Assembly: GCF_014066305.1 (NCBI RefSeq)
Contig: NW_023501043.1
Coordinates: 1 to 64,000, forward strand
Direction of reading: 5' to 3'
Source of the DNA: Letharia columbiana
Taxonomy: Eukaryota > Ascomycota > Lecanoromycetes > Lecanorales > Parmeliaceae
Length of the DNA stretch: 64,000 nucleotides
Shown here one piece after another: positions 35,950-47,894 of the stretch (within the stretch, counting starts at the first letter, position 1; every line of letters starts with the position of its first letter). A program made the translations under genes and the position numbers. Below the pieces are notes generated by a model that saw only the letters and a list, made by a program, of their open reading frames with translations, was not told the DNA's origin and searched no databases.

Positions 35950-37747
35950 AAGTAGCCCATTCGGTGCCTTTTCGGTATGTCATACACGGATTGGATTTGC
36001 TGAAGAGATATGCTTCCTCGAAGATGGCGCTCCTTCAATTAGGTACAGATGTATTGCGCAAGGAAACATTTCGGCAGTCGCAAAAGGCTGTCAAAGTAGT
36101 GAGTAGTAAGTGGAGAGTCGGAGTCAAAACCTTGGATGCTTTGCATAAATTGCGTTTTCCGAATCTCACATGGCATGAGCCGCCAACAACACGGCATCGT
36201 GTTTGGCATTAAGTACTCCACTCCAATTGGCTACCAAACGAAAAGAGGCTCTTTCAAAAGAGGCTCTTTCTGCCGAGTGCAACCTTTTAGGATCATGGAG
36301 ATTGAGGGTTAGAATGATGAGGGCAATTCTTGAAGGAACCGGTTGATTTGTTCGGGGTTGACTCCGCCAAGTCGCCGTAAAGTAGATGCCCTGCAGCGCC
36401 GGCCTTGACTTGCTCTGAGCCTAAAAGCACTCTCCACGAGGCTTATTGCACAGACTTATGAAGTCAAATCGCAAGCTGCATACCAGAACGAGGCAGTAAT
36501 GCACGGTTAAAGGCCTCTTTCACAGCGTGGCGCTCTGACTTCCGACGTCGTTGAGGTCGAATTGTTGTACAGAAAATCACAAGTGTTTGGTTGTTTGGAG
36601 AAAGCATTTAACTTTTCATCTTCAGGATTTTCGAGACGACGCAATCTTGAAGAGAGAGAAGCGAGTTCTGGACTGGATATGACGGCGTCATGGTTCTGTT
36701 ATGAAGAAAGCGAGAGGGGAGAACACGAGTTGTGCGAATTGTGCCGTACGGAAGAAAGGTGAATAAAGGCGAGCCATGAAAAGGGCCAAAATGGCCCCCC
36801 AAACGCAAAAACGAGAGCCGGAGGTGGCCCAGCAGAAAGAGTTCGATCGATAACGCTGGTGACGCACTGAAATCTGGCGTCATATTCGTATTATGGAGAA
36901 CAGCTAGGGTCGCTAGCTGACTATTCATAAAGTAACTCGCAAGCTTTCCCACACATTTCATCTCACTCTCTCTTGCACCTTTCGCCATTGCATTGACGAC
37001 TGACGCACAGTTATTAAACGAACATATATCTTGATCGACCACACTTCTCACGTTGCATGAAACGCTAGCAATGCGCAGCATTTGGTCACATGAGACTTCT
37101 TTCTGACTCGAGGTGCATGCAAAGTGTTTTATCTGCCACAAGTCAACAGATCTGCGACACCACAATGGACATTTTCTCGGTCCATTGCGATTGGTCCAGA
37201 CGAGGCAAAAGCCTCTATCCGAAATACTCGGGTCCAGAACGGCAGGGAAATTGAGCCTTTTCCGCCTTTTTTAACCTACACCTCGCACCATCGTAGCTCA
37301 TCACGCCAAACAACATGGCAACAGGGGCTATCCACACCTCCAAAGTTACGTGTCTCACGTGCTTGATAACGTGTTCCACCCTTTGACCTTCTCCGCCCCA
37401 CGCCGAAATAATGCCTGGGTATACGGTCAGTAGTGCATCTAGAATGCGCCAACTCCCATTATTATATTGCTATCCCCCATCGTACCGGCCTATTGTTATT
37501 TCCCGAATCTTGATTGCCGTTGTAACGTCGACGAGGGTGTCCATATTTCCGGAGGATTCGAACAAGGTCTTTTTATCATCACTCATCTCCATCTTTTTCC
37601 ATCATCTGAAGCTACCTATGTCCTGCATATTAAGAGATCCCTGTTTCTGTTCCATGGCTTTATCGTAGAACGGCGTGCTTTGACGGATACCATTCAGCAC
37701 CGAGTCCATCGCGTCTATCTAGCAGTTGGAAAGGAACAGCCGCAAAG
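35950..37747. other. Intergenic, includes one doubtful ORF
   Basis: A minus-strand frame of 185 codons (36608-37165) is open but has no domain, no clear codon bias and no exon partners, so I do not call it. A 15-bp imperfect direct duplication (AAAAGAGGCTCTTTC-like) lies at about 36240-36270. The last 300 bp, before the receptor gene, are pyrimidine-rich. Confidence 0.4.
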
Positions 37748-39531
37748 ATGGATATGGCCAACATGCCCGGCATGAATGGCATGGCCACCAGCACCACGTC
37801 CACCTCCTCAACAGTGGCACAGATGGTCATGGCAACCGCTAAAGCCATGTCGCCCGCGGCCATGGTACCTACAGCTATGTCACCAAAGCCAGCAGCAAGC
37901 ACAACGATGGGAGCAGCAGCAATGGCCTCGTCCATACTGAACAATCCGCAGGCGGGCATGGCAACCTCAATGGCAACGATGAAGGATATGTGCGCACTGC
38001 CAGGCATGAGCCAGATGTGTCAGGACAACACCCATATTGTCATCGGGACATGCATCGGTCTTATGATTCTGTCGACTGCCGCTGTCTTGCTACGTTTGGC
38101 CTCGAGACGTGTCTCGGCGCTATCGTTCTGGTGGGATGACGCCGTAATAATATCAAGTTTGGTAAGAGATGCAATGCAAATTCCAAATGGCTCAATCGTT
38201 GCTAACAAAAATGGTAGATGGTCTCTTTTACGTGTTCCGCGCTTATGCTCGTTGGTACAGTCACCCCAGATCCCTCGTCGCGATCAAACATGCTCACGAG
38301 TTAATGCAGATGCCAAAAATGGAGTGGGCCGACATTTCGAAACGGTCCCCGAGTCGAGCGTCGTATTACTATTCAAAGTCAGTCACCCCATTCCCTCCGT
38401 CCCCGATCCTCGGGAGCATCGCTAACCTGACCCCGAAGACGACCGTCGCCTACGAGATTCTCTACTGCGTCTGCGTAACCCTCATCAAGATCTCAATCCT
38501 GCTCTTCTACTACCGTCTCTTCGGCGTCCGCAAAGCCTTCAAGTACACCTGCTACGCCCTCCTCGCCCTCGTCACGTGCTGGTGCATCGCCATCGTCTTC
38601 TCCAACATCTTCCAATGCATCCCCGTCGAAGCCGCCTGGATAAAGCCGTATCCGCACAGCAAATGCATCAACAACAACGCCTCGCTCCTCGGGACCGCCG
38701 TCACCAACGTCTTCCTCGACATCGTCATCCTCGTGCTCCCCATGGTCCCCGTCTGGAGTCTCAGCCTCACCGTACGGCAAAAGGTCACCCTCACGGCCAT
38801 CTTCCTCCTGGGCGCTTTGTACGTCTCCCTTTCCCCCTTTTTCCTTCCCCTCCCCTCCCACCCCCAAACTAACACCCCCTCCCCCCCCCAGCATCTGCGG
38901 CGCCGCCATCGTCCGCGTCTGGGCCATCCTCAACATCGACCAAACGGACGTGACCTGGTCCTACGTCCGCCCCCTCATCTGGTCCGCCGTCGAAATCTCA
39001 ACCGGCATCACCTGCGCCTGCCTCCCCACCCTGCAACCCCTCATCCAAACCTGCCTCGGCCGCCGCTCCCTCTCCAGCCCGTCCCGCAAGTACCAAAACC
39101 ACGTCGACATCTACAACAACAACAGCAACAAGAACGCCAACTACGGCCCCGGCCTCGGCTACGCCGTCGGCGTCCGGGCCCACGGTCGGCCCCAGATGGT
39201 CGGGGTCCGGAGACCGAACGCGAACGCGGAGTTTTACAAATTGAAGGAGAGGGGGCCCGGCGGCGAGGAGATCGTCACGTCCGCGTGGGCGAGCAGGGAG
39301 GGGTTGGGCCGGGCGGGGGGCGGTGGGGGGCCGGGCGCGGGTTGGCGCGTGGATGAGGGGCCGGGCGCGGGTTGGAGCGAGGATGAGGGGCCGGGCGCGG
39401 GTTGGAGCGTGGATGAGGGGCCGGGCGCGGGTTGGAGCGTGGATGTGGTTCCGTCGAAGGGGATCCGGGTCAAGGATGAGGTGCGGGTGGATACGAGGTC
39501 GGATAGCGGGGGGGCTTTGTCGCCGGTTTAG
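37748..39531 (+). CDS. Rhodopsin-domain (Pth11-like) integral membrane protein
   Basis: Five exons (37748-38161, 38218-38254, 38310-38377, 38439-38818, 38892-39531) encode 512 residues. Introns are 56, 55, 61 and 73 bp, with GCTAAC or similar branches. The core shows the fungal rhodopsin-domain pattern: RLASRRVSALSFWWDD after the first helix, GVGRHFETV in the loop after the second, then IKISILLFYYRLF, FQCIPVEAAW, TNVFLDIVILVLPMVPVW, and DVTWSYVRPLIWSAVEISTGI. These match the family in order, with seven expected membrane segments. The first 93 residues are unusual: about 18 methionines with a MDMANMPGMNGM start, like metal-binding leaders of copper transporters. The C-terminal tail is cytosolic-looking and ends in four 10-residue repeats. 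Proteins of this family act as surface sensors in plant-associated fungi; the ligand here is unknown. Confidence 0.85.
39331..39450 (+). repeat. Coding minisatellite, four 30-bp units in the receptor tail
   Basis: Four head-to-tail units begin at 39331, 39361, 39391 and 39421. Each starts CCGGGCGCGGGTTGG and encodes ten residues of the pattern PGAGWSVDEG. Units differ by a few bases. The 30-bp period keeps the frame, so copy number can change without breaking the receptor. Confidence 0.9.
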
Positions 39532-40639
39532 ATCGGGGGTGTTTCGGGTGCGGGCATGGGATGGGATGGGCGTTTGGCTTGCTTGTGGGGTTGCATATCA
39601 GCGTGGGGTGGGGTGGGATATCATGGATGGGGCGCCCTGGCAGGTTTGGGGGTTTGGGAGGGATTTGGAGACGGTGGGACGGTGGCTTTCTGATGAGTAT
39701 CATGGGAATCATTGGGGCGGCTGTGACGGGGAAATAGGGGGAAGGGGGGTTTTGTGTGTGTGGGTGGGTGTACATATAATGCGTGTTGTATATAGGTTTG
39801 CTATTGATACCCCTCGTTATAATTCAGTAAAGGAACAATTCGCATTTGCCGGTAGCTTGTAGTCTATGGTTGAATACAGCTTGTGTTTCCGGTGAGCCAA
39901 CAGCTTGCGCTTTGCGACTTCGTGCCGTAAGATTCCCCATCATCGTTGTGCGCTTCTGCACTGCCCTTTTTGCCACAGGGTTTTGGCATGTCAAATTTCG
40001 GCTTTGAATCCTGGCAGCACCTACGAATGTTGGAAAGGGTCCATTCGTCTATTAATAACGTACCATGTTCGATCAACCGTGATCGAGTTGGCTGTGAAAT
40101 CCCTACACCTGGGGAATGTTGGCGTTTGCGCGATCGATTTGTTGCCCACCACTACAGAGGAAATCGATGACGTGCATCGAATTTCCACTTATGCATCCTT
40201 TTTTCCACATTGAAATGCCTCGGGAACTCATGTTTCTTGAGGAATATGAAATGTGCCTTGAGTGTAACACACAGGCCTGCTGGACTTGGAAAGGACCACC
40301 CATCCACTCGCTCGACCCGACTTCGTGGCCATGGGCGTAGCGCACCAGTCTGATGTGACACTCTACAGGGGATCAACGGTTCCAAAAGAAGTGAATCTCC
40401 GTAATACAGGGTCCAAGTCTGACGTCCAAAGGTACTCATGCTTCACCACCAGGCGTCCAGGCGTTGCAGGGTCCTTGTCAACTGTGTTCCACTGGTTTCT
40501 GAAGGGGGATAGAACAACCAGGTTCTCCAAAAGGGAATCGCAGAGGGTAATCTGGACATGAGCGCCGTGCAACTAGAGGGTTACAACCTATGTACTGCAT
40601 GAGGTAGGCCGAAGTAGGATTGCAGCACATGGTCTGCGC
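39532..40639. other. Intergenic, nothing recognised
   Basis: About 1.1 kb between the receptor gene and a minus-strand gene. The first 250 bp are G- and T-rich on the plus strand. No convincing ORF, repeat or RNA gene was seen. Confidence 0.4.
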
Positions 40640-41611
40640 TCACAATTGGGCTTCGGATGTATCATTTAAGAGCCTATGCATGGCGCTGACTGCGCCAGCA
40701 TCCTGACCGGTCGCACTGGTTTGCTCGTTGATTGTTGTGGAGCCGGAGCGGCGCAGCCAAGCCAAAACCTGTGGAAGCAGTGACGCGGACGCGGTCGTGG
40801 AGGTGCCCTCGCCTTTTCCATGACCAGATGTGCTGGTGTGAGTGTGCGAAGTCACATTCGACGTAGCAGCAGTGGGATTGCCCGGTAGCCCATCCACATT
40901 ATGAGCAGATCCCGTGGCTAGAGCAAAGCTTTTCGACACCGACCGCGTATGCGTTCGATTAGAGCTCGTCTCCGCTACTGGCTCAAGTCGTGCAGGTAGG
41001 AAAAAACTGTCTGGACTGCTTCCTGTGGTCGCAAGATGCCCTTGGGGAGGGCGGTGACTGCTATGCTCCGCGGCTAAGCTCATCTTGCTTCGACCGCATA
41101 TCTCTGCGATGGCATCGATTGAGGCATTGGCTTCCGAACCAATCGAACCAAGAATGTCCTGGAACGAGAAGCTCTCAACAGGCGGGAGTTTGGGAGACGT
41201 GGACTTGCGTATGGGCTGGGTTTTTTTCTTCATGTCTGGCTTGGTCGACGGACCGCGGACGAGAACTGGTTTAGAGCTTGCGGTGGTTTGGGACTTAGGT
41301 AGGCTGTTTTGGGGAGCTTCTTTGCTCTTGACGCAGCGGATTGCTGGTTGATGTCCAGGACTTTGTTCTTTGGCTTCAATCTTTGGCAATCGCCGTTGGG
41401 CATTGATTGAAGAAGCGGTGTGAACATCTCTCCGAGTTATCTCTTGTGCAGCAGTAGTTGGCTTCCGCTGGCCCACTACGTTCCCATCCTGTCCCTGATC
41501 TGCAACCCTTTGGCCAGCACCATGTTGCATAGCTGACGGAGAAGCAGCCGCATCCGCAACGTTCGCTTGTGGCGGAGCTTTGACCATAGTTATATCTTTT
41601 GCGCAATGCAA
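40640..41611 (-). CDS. Disordered protein with one conserved-looking segment
   Basis: A single-exon frame of 323 codons; the start may be the second ATG at 41587. Most of it is Ser, Thr, Ala, Gln and Pro rich and should be disordered. One segment stands out: SFSFQDILGSIGSEANASID followed directly by AIAEICGRSKMSLAAEHSSH, then RPPQG. I recall similar segments (a Phe-Ile-Leu helix, then DAIAEICGRSxxSLA) in uncharacterised ascomycete proteins, so this is probably the functional core. The downstream part is low in structure until a short helix near the C terminus (LLPQVLAWLRRSG). No enzymatic motif is seen. The function is not known. Confidence 0.6.
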   Translation of the reverse strand: MHCAKDITMVKAPPQANVADAAASPSAMQHGAGQRVADQGQDGNVVGQRKPTTAAQEITRRDVHTASSINAQRRLPKIEAKEQSPGHQPAIRCVKSKEAPQNSLPKSQTTASSKPVLVRGPSTKPDMKKKTQPIRKSTSPKLPPVESFSFQDILGSIGSEANASIDAIAEICGRSKMSLAAEHSSHRPPQGHLATTGSSPDSFFLPARLEPVAETSSNRTHTRSVSKSFALATGSAHNVDGLPGNPTAATSNVTSHTHTSTSGHGKGEGTSTTASASLLPQVLAWLRRSGSTTINEQTSATGQDAGAVSAMHRLLNDTSEAQL

Positions 41612-42829
41612 TTGGCTCTTTCGATAGATGCTGCAGATATCTATGACCGTAGGTTGCAGATCGACAGGGTTTGGGGGAAATGTACGACTGGAAGTAGAAA
41701 CGCGCTGCGATAAGTGGGGTGGGGAGTATGCAGAGGTGCGTTGTCACGAGGACTGGGCGCATAAAGTAGGGTAGACTATTGGAGTGCCTCTAGACCGGCC
41801 TTCCTGAGCGCCCTGAACGCACGGTCTGCAGCGGTTTCAAGGGAAAGAAGCAGATATCAGATATTAATAGCTACGGAAGAAGTCCACATAGGAAGCAGAC
41901 GAGGGAAATTGTAGACGTTGAACAGCGGCGGAGAAGAGCTCGGCTGGAGAAGACTGTCCTATTTTTAAGAGGCTGTCATGATCCTAAGGTATAAGCATCT
42001 CGGCTACACTGCTTGGAATTTATCAAGCTCGCACAAGCGGCACAACATTAACGACCGATCCACCGAACGTGTACCTCCGTACTCCTCGTCCATAATCATT
42101 CTTGCGCCATGAAGCAGAGATAGTGGTAATCCCAAAGACTGTCATCTCCGTACGCAAAGGAAACGCCTTGCATGGATGATCCTGCGCGTTTTTCGATGTG
42201 GTGAGTAGCGACGACAAAGGTCGAGCTCTTCCCGCTGTTACATTGTCCTTTTGCGCTCAAGTCTTTCAAAATAGGAGCATTAAGTTGCACGAAGGCGCAG
42301 AAGCATCTCGGAGGATACTGGTTGCTAGCCACGAAAATTATTCTCTTTGTCTGGTTTGAAAGACTCAAAATCTTGACGTTCTATTTGGATATTTGGAGGC
42401 CGCGCTATCCCTCATCCCAATTTCCACATTTTCTTTGTACTATGATCGCATCTTTCTTGTCACTGTCTCTGTCTTTAGAATCGTTGTTTCCTACCGAATT
42501 ACTCCGAGAAAGAATGTTTGGGTTAATCTACACTCGAACTAAGAAAACGCGATGCGGTGTATCTGGTCTATCTCGTGACTCAAGCAGTCTCCTTGTGCTG
42601 GCCTATTCATTATTGCTTTTCCTTCAAGGTCAACTCTTGCACTTAAGTACCCATGAGAACGTGCTGTCCATCTTTTCCAATTCACGCTTCTGCATCACTT
42701 TTGCTTCCTATATAGGAACGTCCACTCCTTACAAACGCCCAAGCAACGAATATTTCATAGACGCAGGGCATTTATATACCCCAGACGATCCTGCCAAATT
42801 GAGTGAGATCTGAACCCGACATCACTACT
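41612..42829. other. Intergenic, upstream of the secreted barrel protein
   Basis: A plus-strand frame at 42322-42813 (163 codons) ends just before the next gene but looks like leader or promoter DNA: no domain, many hydrophobic and Ser stretches without pattern. A TATATA-like word occurs near 42773, about 55 bp before the next ATG. Confidence 0.4.
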
Positions 42830-43795
42830 ATGAAGCTCCCTGCCGTCGCTCTCGGCCTCGCCATCTCCATCCCTCTCGCAAATGCCTACACAGGAGACCT
42901 CACCCACTACACCCCTGGCATGGGTACGTAACTCTCCAGGAACTCACTCCTATCCCTTCCATCCACCTTTCTTGGCCCTTCATTCCCCACACTCATATAG
43001 CGACTCAACCCCTGTCCTCTTTAATCACAAGTAATGCTGATCACCAGAATCTCACCAGGCTCCTGTGGCATTGTCAACAAGAATGGCGACGCTATTGTCG
43101 CCCTCTCGAAAGACATAATGTTAACCTTCAGCGGCAACGCAAATGACAACCCATTTTGCAACAAGCAAATCTCGATCCACAATCCGACCACGGGCACGAA
43201 CACAATTGCCACCGTCACGGATACGTGTCAAGGCTGCGCATTCGACAACATCGATGTTCCGGTCGACTTGTTCTATACCGTCGCTCCAGAAGGCAATGGC
43301 AGGGTGCCTGGAATCGAGTGGACGCCGGTTGGCTGGACTGTTCCTGGCGGCTCGGGCGACAGCGAAAGCACAGCTGCCAAGTCCGGTGTATCGTCCGTCG
43401 TACAGCCGTCGTCTGTTGCAGCAGCAATACCTTCTGCAGCCTTAGGATCCATACACCTGCAGGAGAAAGTGGCGGCTGTCGTACCGTCGGCTGCTGCTGC
43501 GGCACCGTCTGGAAGCTCAAGCACATCCGCCGCGCCGTCTAGTGTATCGGCCGTTGCAGCCTCCGTTGCGCCCTCCGCCGCCTCTCCAAGTAACACGCAG
43601 ACCGCCTCTGCGCCTACGGACTCCACCACCTCCTGCACGACTGCAGGCGAGACTGTCTGTTCGGCTGATGGCACGCAGATTGGCACGTGCACAATGGAAT
43701 TCACAGTTCAACTGGGCCCGGTGGCGCAGGGTACAAAGTGCGTCGGTGGTTACATGGTGATGGCCAACAGTCGTCTTCGGAGCCGCCGCAATTAG
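42830..43795 (+). CDS. Secreted double-psi beta-barrel (RlpA/barwin-like) protein
   Basis: Two exons (42830-42923 and 43059-43795, intron 135 bp, GTACGT to CCAG, phase 1) encode 276 residues. The N terminus is a signal peptide (Lys2, hydrophobic run to a cleavage near ANA). The mature start reads YTGDLTHYTPGMG and, across the splice, SCGIVNKNGDAIVALS, the usual opening of RlpA-like double-psi barrels. It is followed by NPFCNKQISIHNP and ATVTDTCQGCAFDNIDVP, which carry the barrel's cysteines and the catalytic-site-like Asp. Next comes a long Ser/Ala/Thr/Pro linker, probably O-glycosylated, and then a compact Cys-rich C-terminal module (TTAGETVCSADGTQIGTC, GTKCVGGYM), like a carbohydrate-binding add-on. 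It is expected to act on or bind cell-wall polymers outside the cell. Activity is not shown. Confidence 0.85.
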
Positions 43796-45774
43796 CAGGG
43801 ACGAGAAACAGCGTAGAGGAGGTGGTGGTGACGGGACGAAGAAAGGGCCTGGGTGTTCGGTTTAGTCCTTTTTGGGCTGCGGATTGTGTTTACTTGTAAG
43901 GGTTGGGTTTCATTCTTGGTGCTTCTGGCTAGGGTGACTTTTCTCGAGTTCAGTACGTCAGTATCTACAAGTCTTTATTTTACTTCGAGCAATCTATCTT
44001 AAGGGAAAAAAAGGAAAAATAAACATCGCTTTCAAAACGTTATTCAAAGGACTTCTTTCTATCCCTTCACTAAACCACAGAACTCGCCGGCCCATGAACT
44101 CCAACCTAAGTCTGTAACTCTCACGTGGAATTCGATTGCCAGCCGCAGGTCGGAAAGCCGATACTAACAAATTTTGACTACCTCAACAAAGTAAATTGTA
44201 AGAGTCAGGAATCCTATAGCTTACTCATCGTTTCCTTATTGGATGAGCTCGATCGAGAAAGAGCCGAATGAGCAACTGGAGAGCGGGTGGACCCTACATA
44301 AGCAAACGCGATTGCAAACTTACCCAAAGCTCATATTTTGTGACATCCGATTTGAGAACACGATTCCGTGAGAGAATCGTGCAAAAGTCATCGGGGGAAT
44401 TAGGCGCGCGAAGGTACTTTTTGAAAGGGAGTGAATGGAGAAATCCTAAAAGCTTCTGTCTTTCCACGTTGACACAATTCTGTGCCAATCAAAGCGATAG
44501 TAGTTATAGTTCTTTGGAGTACAATGGACACCTTTTCCGGAAAAGTGCCTCACGCGCCGCCGAGGCAAAAGAGATTCCTCCGTGGAGTACACCGACCCAT
44601 CTCCTCAAACCGTACAACATTCCCCTGACCACCAACACACCTCCTCAACCCGTACCAACACTGCCGAATGCGTCAACCCCCGCACGCACCAACCCATCCC
44701 ATGCATCTCCGCGCTCTCACAACACGGACGCGTACACCTTCTCCCTTTTCAAACCCGAATGAACCCGAACGAACAAAGAAACCCCCCGCCCATCTCCAAA
44801 ATCCTCCCCCACCGCACCAGCAAAGCGAGTCGCAGTATCGTCATCGAAGACCGCCGGGCATACGTAGACTTACGCCTCCTCCCTGGCCCCAGTCCGCGGT
44901 GGCTCACCAGCGCCATCGTCGGGGTTTGATTGATGCATGTCCGCGTTCATCACGAAGTGACTCTGGCGATCCCAGGAGGGGATCGCTGGACAATTGTTGG
45001 AGTCGGTGAAATGGTGCCTGAGGTGGTTGGGCCGGTCGTTAAGCCTGCTGTATGGGAAGTCAAGGAAGTATTGGTGCTTGCTCAAGGCGTCGGTGAGGGA
45101 AGATGAGATGAGGAAACTTGAGCTCGTTTGGAGACTTGGTCGCTTTGGTATGTATAGGGTTTGTGGAGTCGAGCTCGCGACCGAGGAGGGGGAAGAGGAG
45201 GCGGAGAAGGATGCTGTGATTTAGGTATAGGGGCCCTGTCTGGAATGGAATGGAATGGAATGGGCCGTGGTGTGAAGGTCGTGCTGAGGGAAACGCTGAG
45301 GTTGGCGGAGAAGAGAGAGGAATGGATAGATGATTGCTTCGATCCGTTCGTGCTGGCGTATATGCTGATGTTTTGCTTGTCTTCTAACGCACTGTTTGCG
45401 TTTGTTGACGGAGCAAACAACAAGAGGGTAGTCGAGAAGGCGTGGGATTAGCTTTCTCGTACACGTGTCAATACAACATTCCTTCCGCAAATGTTACTAC
45501 TCCTTCAGATACATGATATTAGTGTAAAGTTACTGTACGGTAAACGACACGTGAGACGCACGAAATAAATGTGAATAACAATCCATATGTGATTACATGA
45601 TCGTAAATAGTATGTGCAGTTGTAGCCCCGCATGTACTCTACCACCATTTCGCAAGACATGTACCCACCATGTATACTTCCATCAATCCATCGTTAGTCA
45701 TTGGCATCCTATGAAGCCATCCCACCTTCCTCGTCAGTAGGCGGCGAATGCTAGACCTGGCCATCTGCACACCT
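43796..45774. other. Intergenic, 2 kb, with a short pentanucleotide repeat
   Basis: Several frames of 60-165 codons occur (for example 44268-44762 plus) but they lack domains and overlap in conflicting frames. At 45241-45263 there are four copies of TGGAA followed by TGG. Around 44590-44900 the sequence is C-rich. No RNA gene was recognised. Confidence 0.45.
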
Positions 45775-47285
45775 TTATCCACATACGTCGGCCTCGCTGA
45801 TCGTGTCAATCGTAAGGGGGTTCGGGCCACCATCGCGTAGATACTGTAGAACTGTTTTCCCACCATTTGCACGGACGGCAAGGTCCGGATGCACTTCAAA
45901 TGGATTGGAGCAGTCTTGTACCTGGAACAAATCCAGATTCTGAAACTTGATTGACCGCTGTCGTAATTTACCGAAGAAATGCTTCCAAGCTTCGCAAGGA
46001 GAGTCCTCCCTAGAATTCAACTCTTTTTGATGTAGGAACATAGACCTGAGCGCCACGCTGTCTATTGTTGCTCGATGACGCTCAAGGAATGTGATCAGCT
46101 CCACGTCGGTGTGCATTATGAAACCATGGAGACCGATATGCTTGAGACATGGCCACGTAGCACTTTGGAATACTCGTGACAGTATCAGGCGTGACTGACG
46201 CCGCCTCCCGGTGCACTTCAAGTCCAAGGACTGCAGCAGTGTCGCGTGAGTCAAAAGCCGCCCGAGGCCGGCGAAACACAGAGGGTACGCGTCTTGATGT
46301 GTGTTGACACTTATGCTTATTTTGCGGAGACTTGCAAAGACGTTGAGTAGATGATTGTAGTCTTTTGATGAGGCTCGAGAGAAGATACAACAGGAAATCG
46401 CATTCTGTCCACCCTCGATGGAGAGTTCATGGAGTTTGATGGCCATTTCTGAGAGTGACCGGATACACATAGCAAAGCTATGATATGGCGAGGAGGGACC
46501 CCAACTACATATTGCGGAGTCAGCATGACCTCTTGCAGGCATAAGTCTTGAATTAAAGGACAAGATCAGGGAAGTAGAAGAGCTTGTGACTCGCGACTCG
46601 AACAAGGGTATTGGTGAGGAAGGAGTTGCTCAGGAACGCCCACTTACAGGTCTCCCTCAGGAACGGCCGAGGGCCATGTGGGTTGGGGCAAGACTTGACT
46701 TTGTTCATTCGCAGCAGCATCCGTGAATACAATGCATTTGAGCTTCTCGAACCTTTCAAGAGCTGTGAGGAAGATGTTTCGGTCTTCACCCTTGCTGACA
46801 ACCAATTTTTCTTGGCTGTACCTTGATACATAAATGCTGTGGATCTTCTGAACTGGCCATGACGTTTCGCTCTTTCCGAGGGTTGCCCACCAGTTCTGGA
46901 AGTCTCTGAGTGGAAGATAAGAAGCCGAAAGCTGGGTACCACCGCAGACCAGTGTATTGATGTATTTGGAGACGACTTCATGCATCGCGATCTCAAGGAT
47001 TGGACTCGAGAATTGTAAATCTTTGGAAAGATAGCCTATCTTAATGAGCGAGGTGGAGAAGTAGACCGTCGAGGTGAGCGAGGATAGGCCGGCTGCTGCG
47101 AAGCCTTTGGATACAAGTCTGGCATTTTTCTTGTCAGAAGCTTGGTCTAGGTAGCTGAGAGTTCGCACGACAAGTTCCGGTGGAAGAGGGAGAGTCTGAG
47201 GCTCAGGTCCGGAGTAGCGACTCTTGTTGTTGACCATCTTGTAGCGACTCAAGTCGTTGGCAGTCTTATTTAGTGTAAGCATCAA
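45775..47285 (-). CDS. F-box domain protein
   Basis: Two exons (47285-46648 and 46546-45775; intron 46547-46647, 101 bp, GTAAGT to TTCAAG, phase 2) give about 469 residues. The start may be the later ATG at 47237. Near the N terminus the segment LPLPPELVVRTLSYLDQAS, with the following KKNARLVSKGFAAAGLSSL, matches the F-box: Leu-Pro, a helix, then an Arg-Leu-Val-Ser-Lys core. The rest is helical with leucine-rich stretches (for example LLTHATLLQSLDLKC) like many fungal F-box proteins. F-box proteins recruit targets to SCF ubiquitin ligases through Skp1; the target here cannot be read. A second, broken F-box gene starts 0.6 kb away on the other strand. Confidence 0.75.
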
Positions 47286-47894
47286 AAGGATTCAATCATC
47301 TCTATGTACTTACAATGCCTGATACTTTCATCATGTTGTTGGAATTTCGAGCGGTTTTGCGTATGTTCGACCTCTTTGCAAGGGCGCTAAGTAGTAATAG
47401 GGACCGTAACCTATCCCGGAAAGTGTCACAGAAGAAACCTTGAGAGAAGAAGAGAATGGGAATATCTCAATAAATATATTGTAATAGAAATGATGAGGAT
47501 AGGAATTGCGGTCTCGTGTCACGAGAAAGTGTCATGACTGTGCCTTCCGCGCTCATCCGTGTTAAGTGACCGCTCACGATCGGTGCTTCTGGCGATATTA
47601 ATGTGTTCACTTTTGTATGTGTTATCCTTGCGAAGGAAGAGGAGAAGTGCGAGTCACTGTCCAGCTTGAATGCATCGATGGTGAAGATGCGAGGGGTGGA
47701 GAGCAGGAGTGAAATCCAATACGGTGAGGACATCCTAGTTTTATTGCCGCTGACTAAGCATTTGGCTAAGTCTGGTTTCACAAAAGGCTTACCGCCTGCC
47801 GACCGTTATGCCGAAGAAAAGCCGTACGCTAACACCGTTTCACTATCATTTGCTGAAGATTTCTTCTTCATACCCATGACCTCCACCACCCGCA
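47286..47894. other. Shared upstream region of two divergent F-box genes
   Basis: About 600 bp between the starts of the minus-strand F-box gene and the plus-strand F-box pseudogene. No confident gene; a plus-strand frame at 47603-47959 overlaps the next gene's start in another frame. Confidence 0.4.

Noticed and set aside
36608..37165. 185-codon minus-strand ORF
   Set aside because: No recognisable domain, irregular composition, no splice partners.
42322..42813. 163-codon plus-strand ORF before the double-psi barrel gene
   Set aside because: No domain pattern, and it lies where the promoter or leader of the next gene is expected.
44268..45451. Several overlapping plus-strand ORFs
   Set aside because: Low-complexity, C-rich or G-rich sequence with conflicting frames and no homologous pattern.
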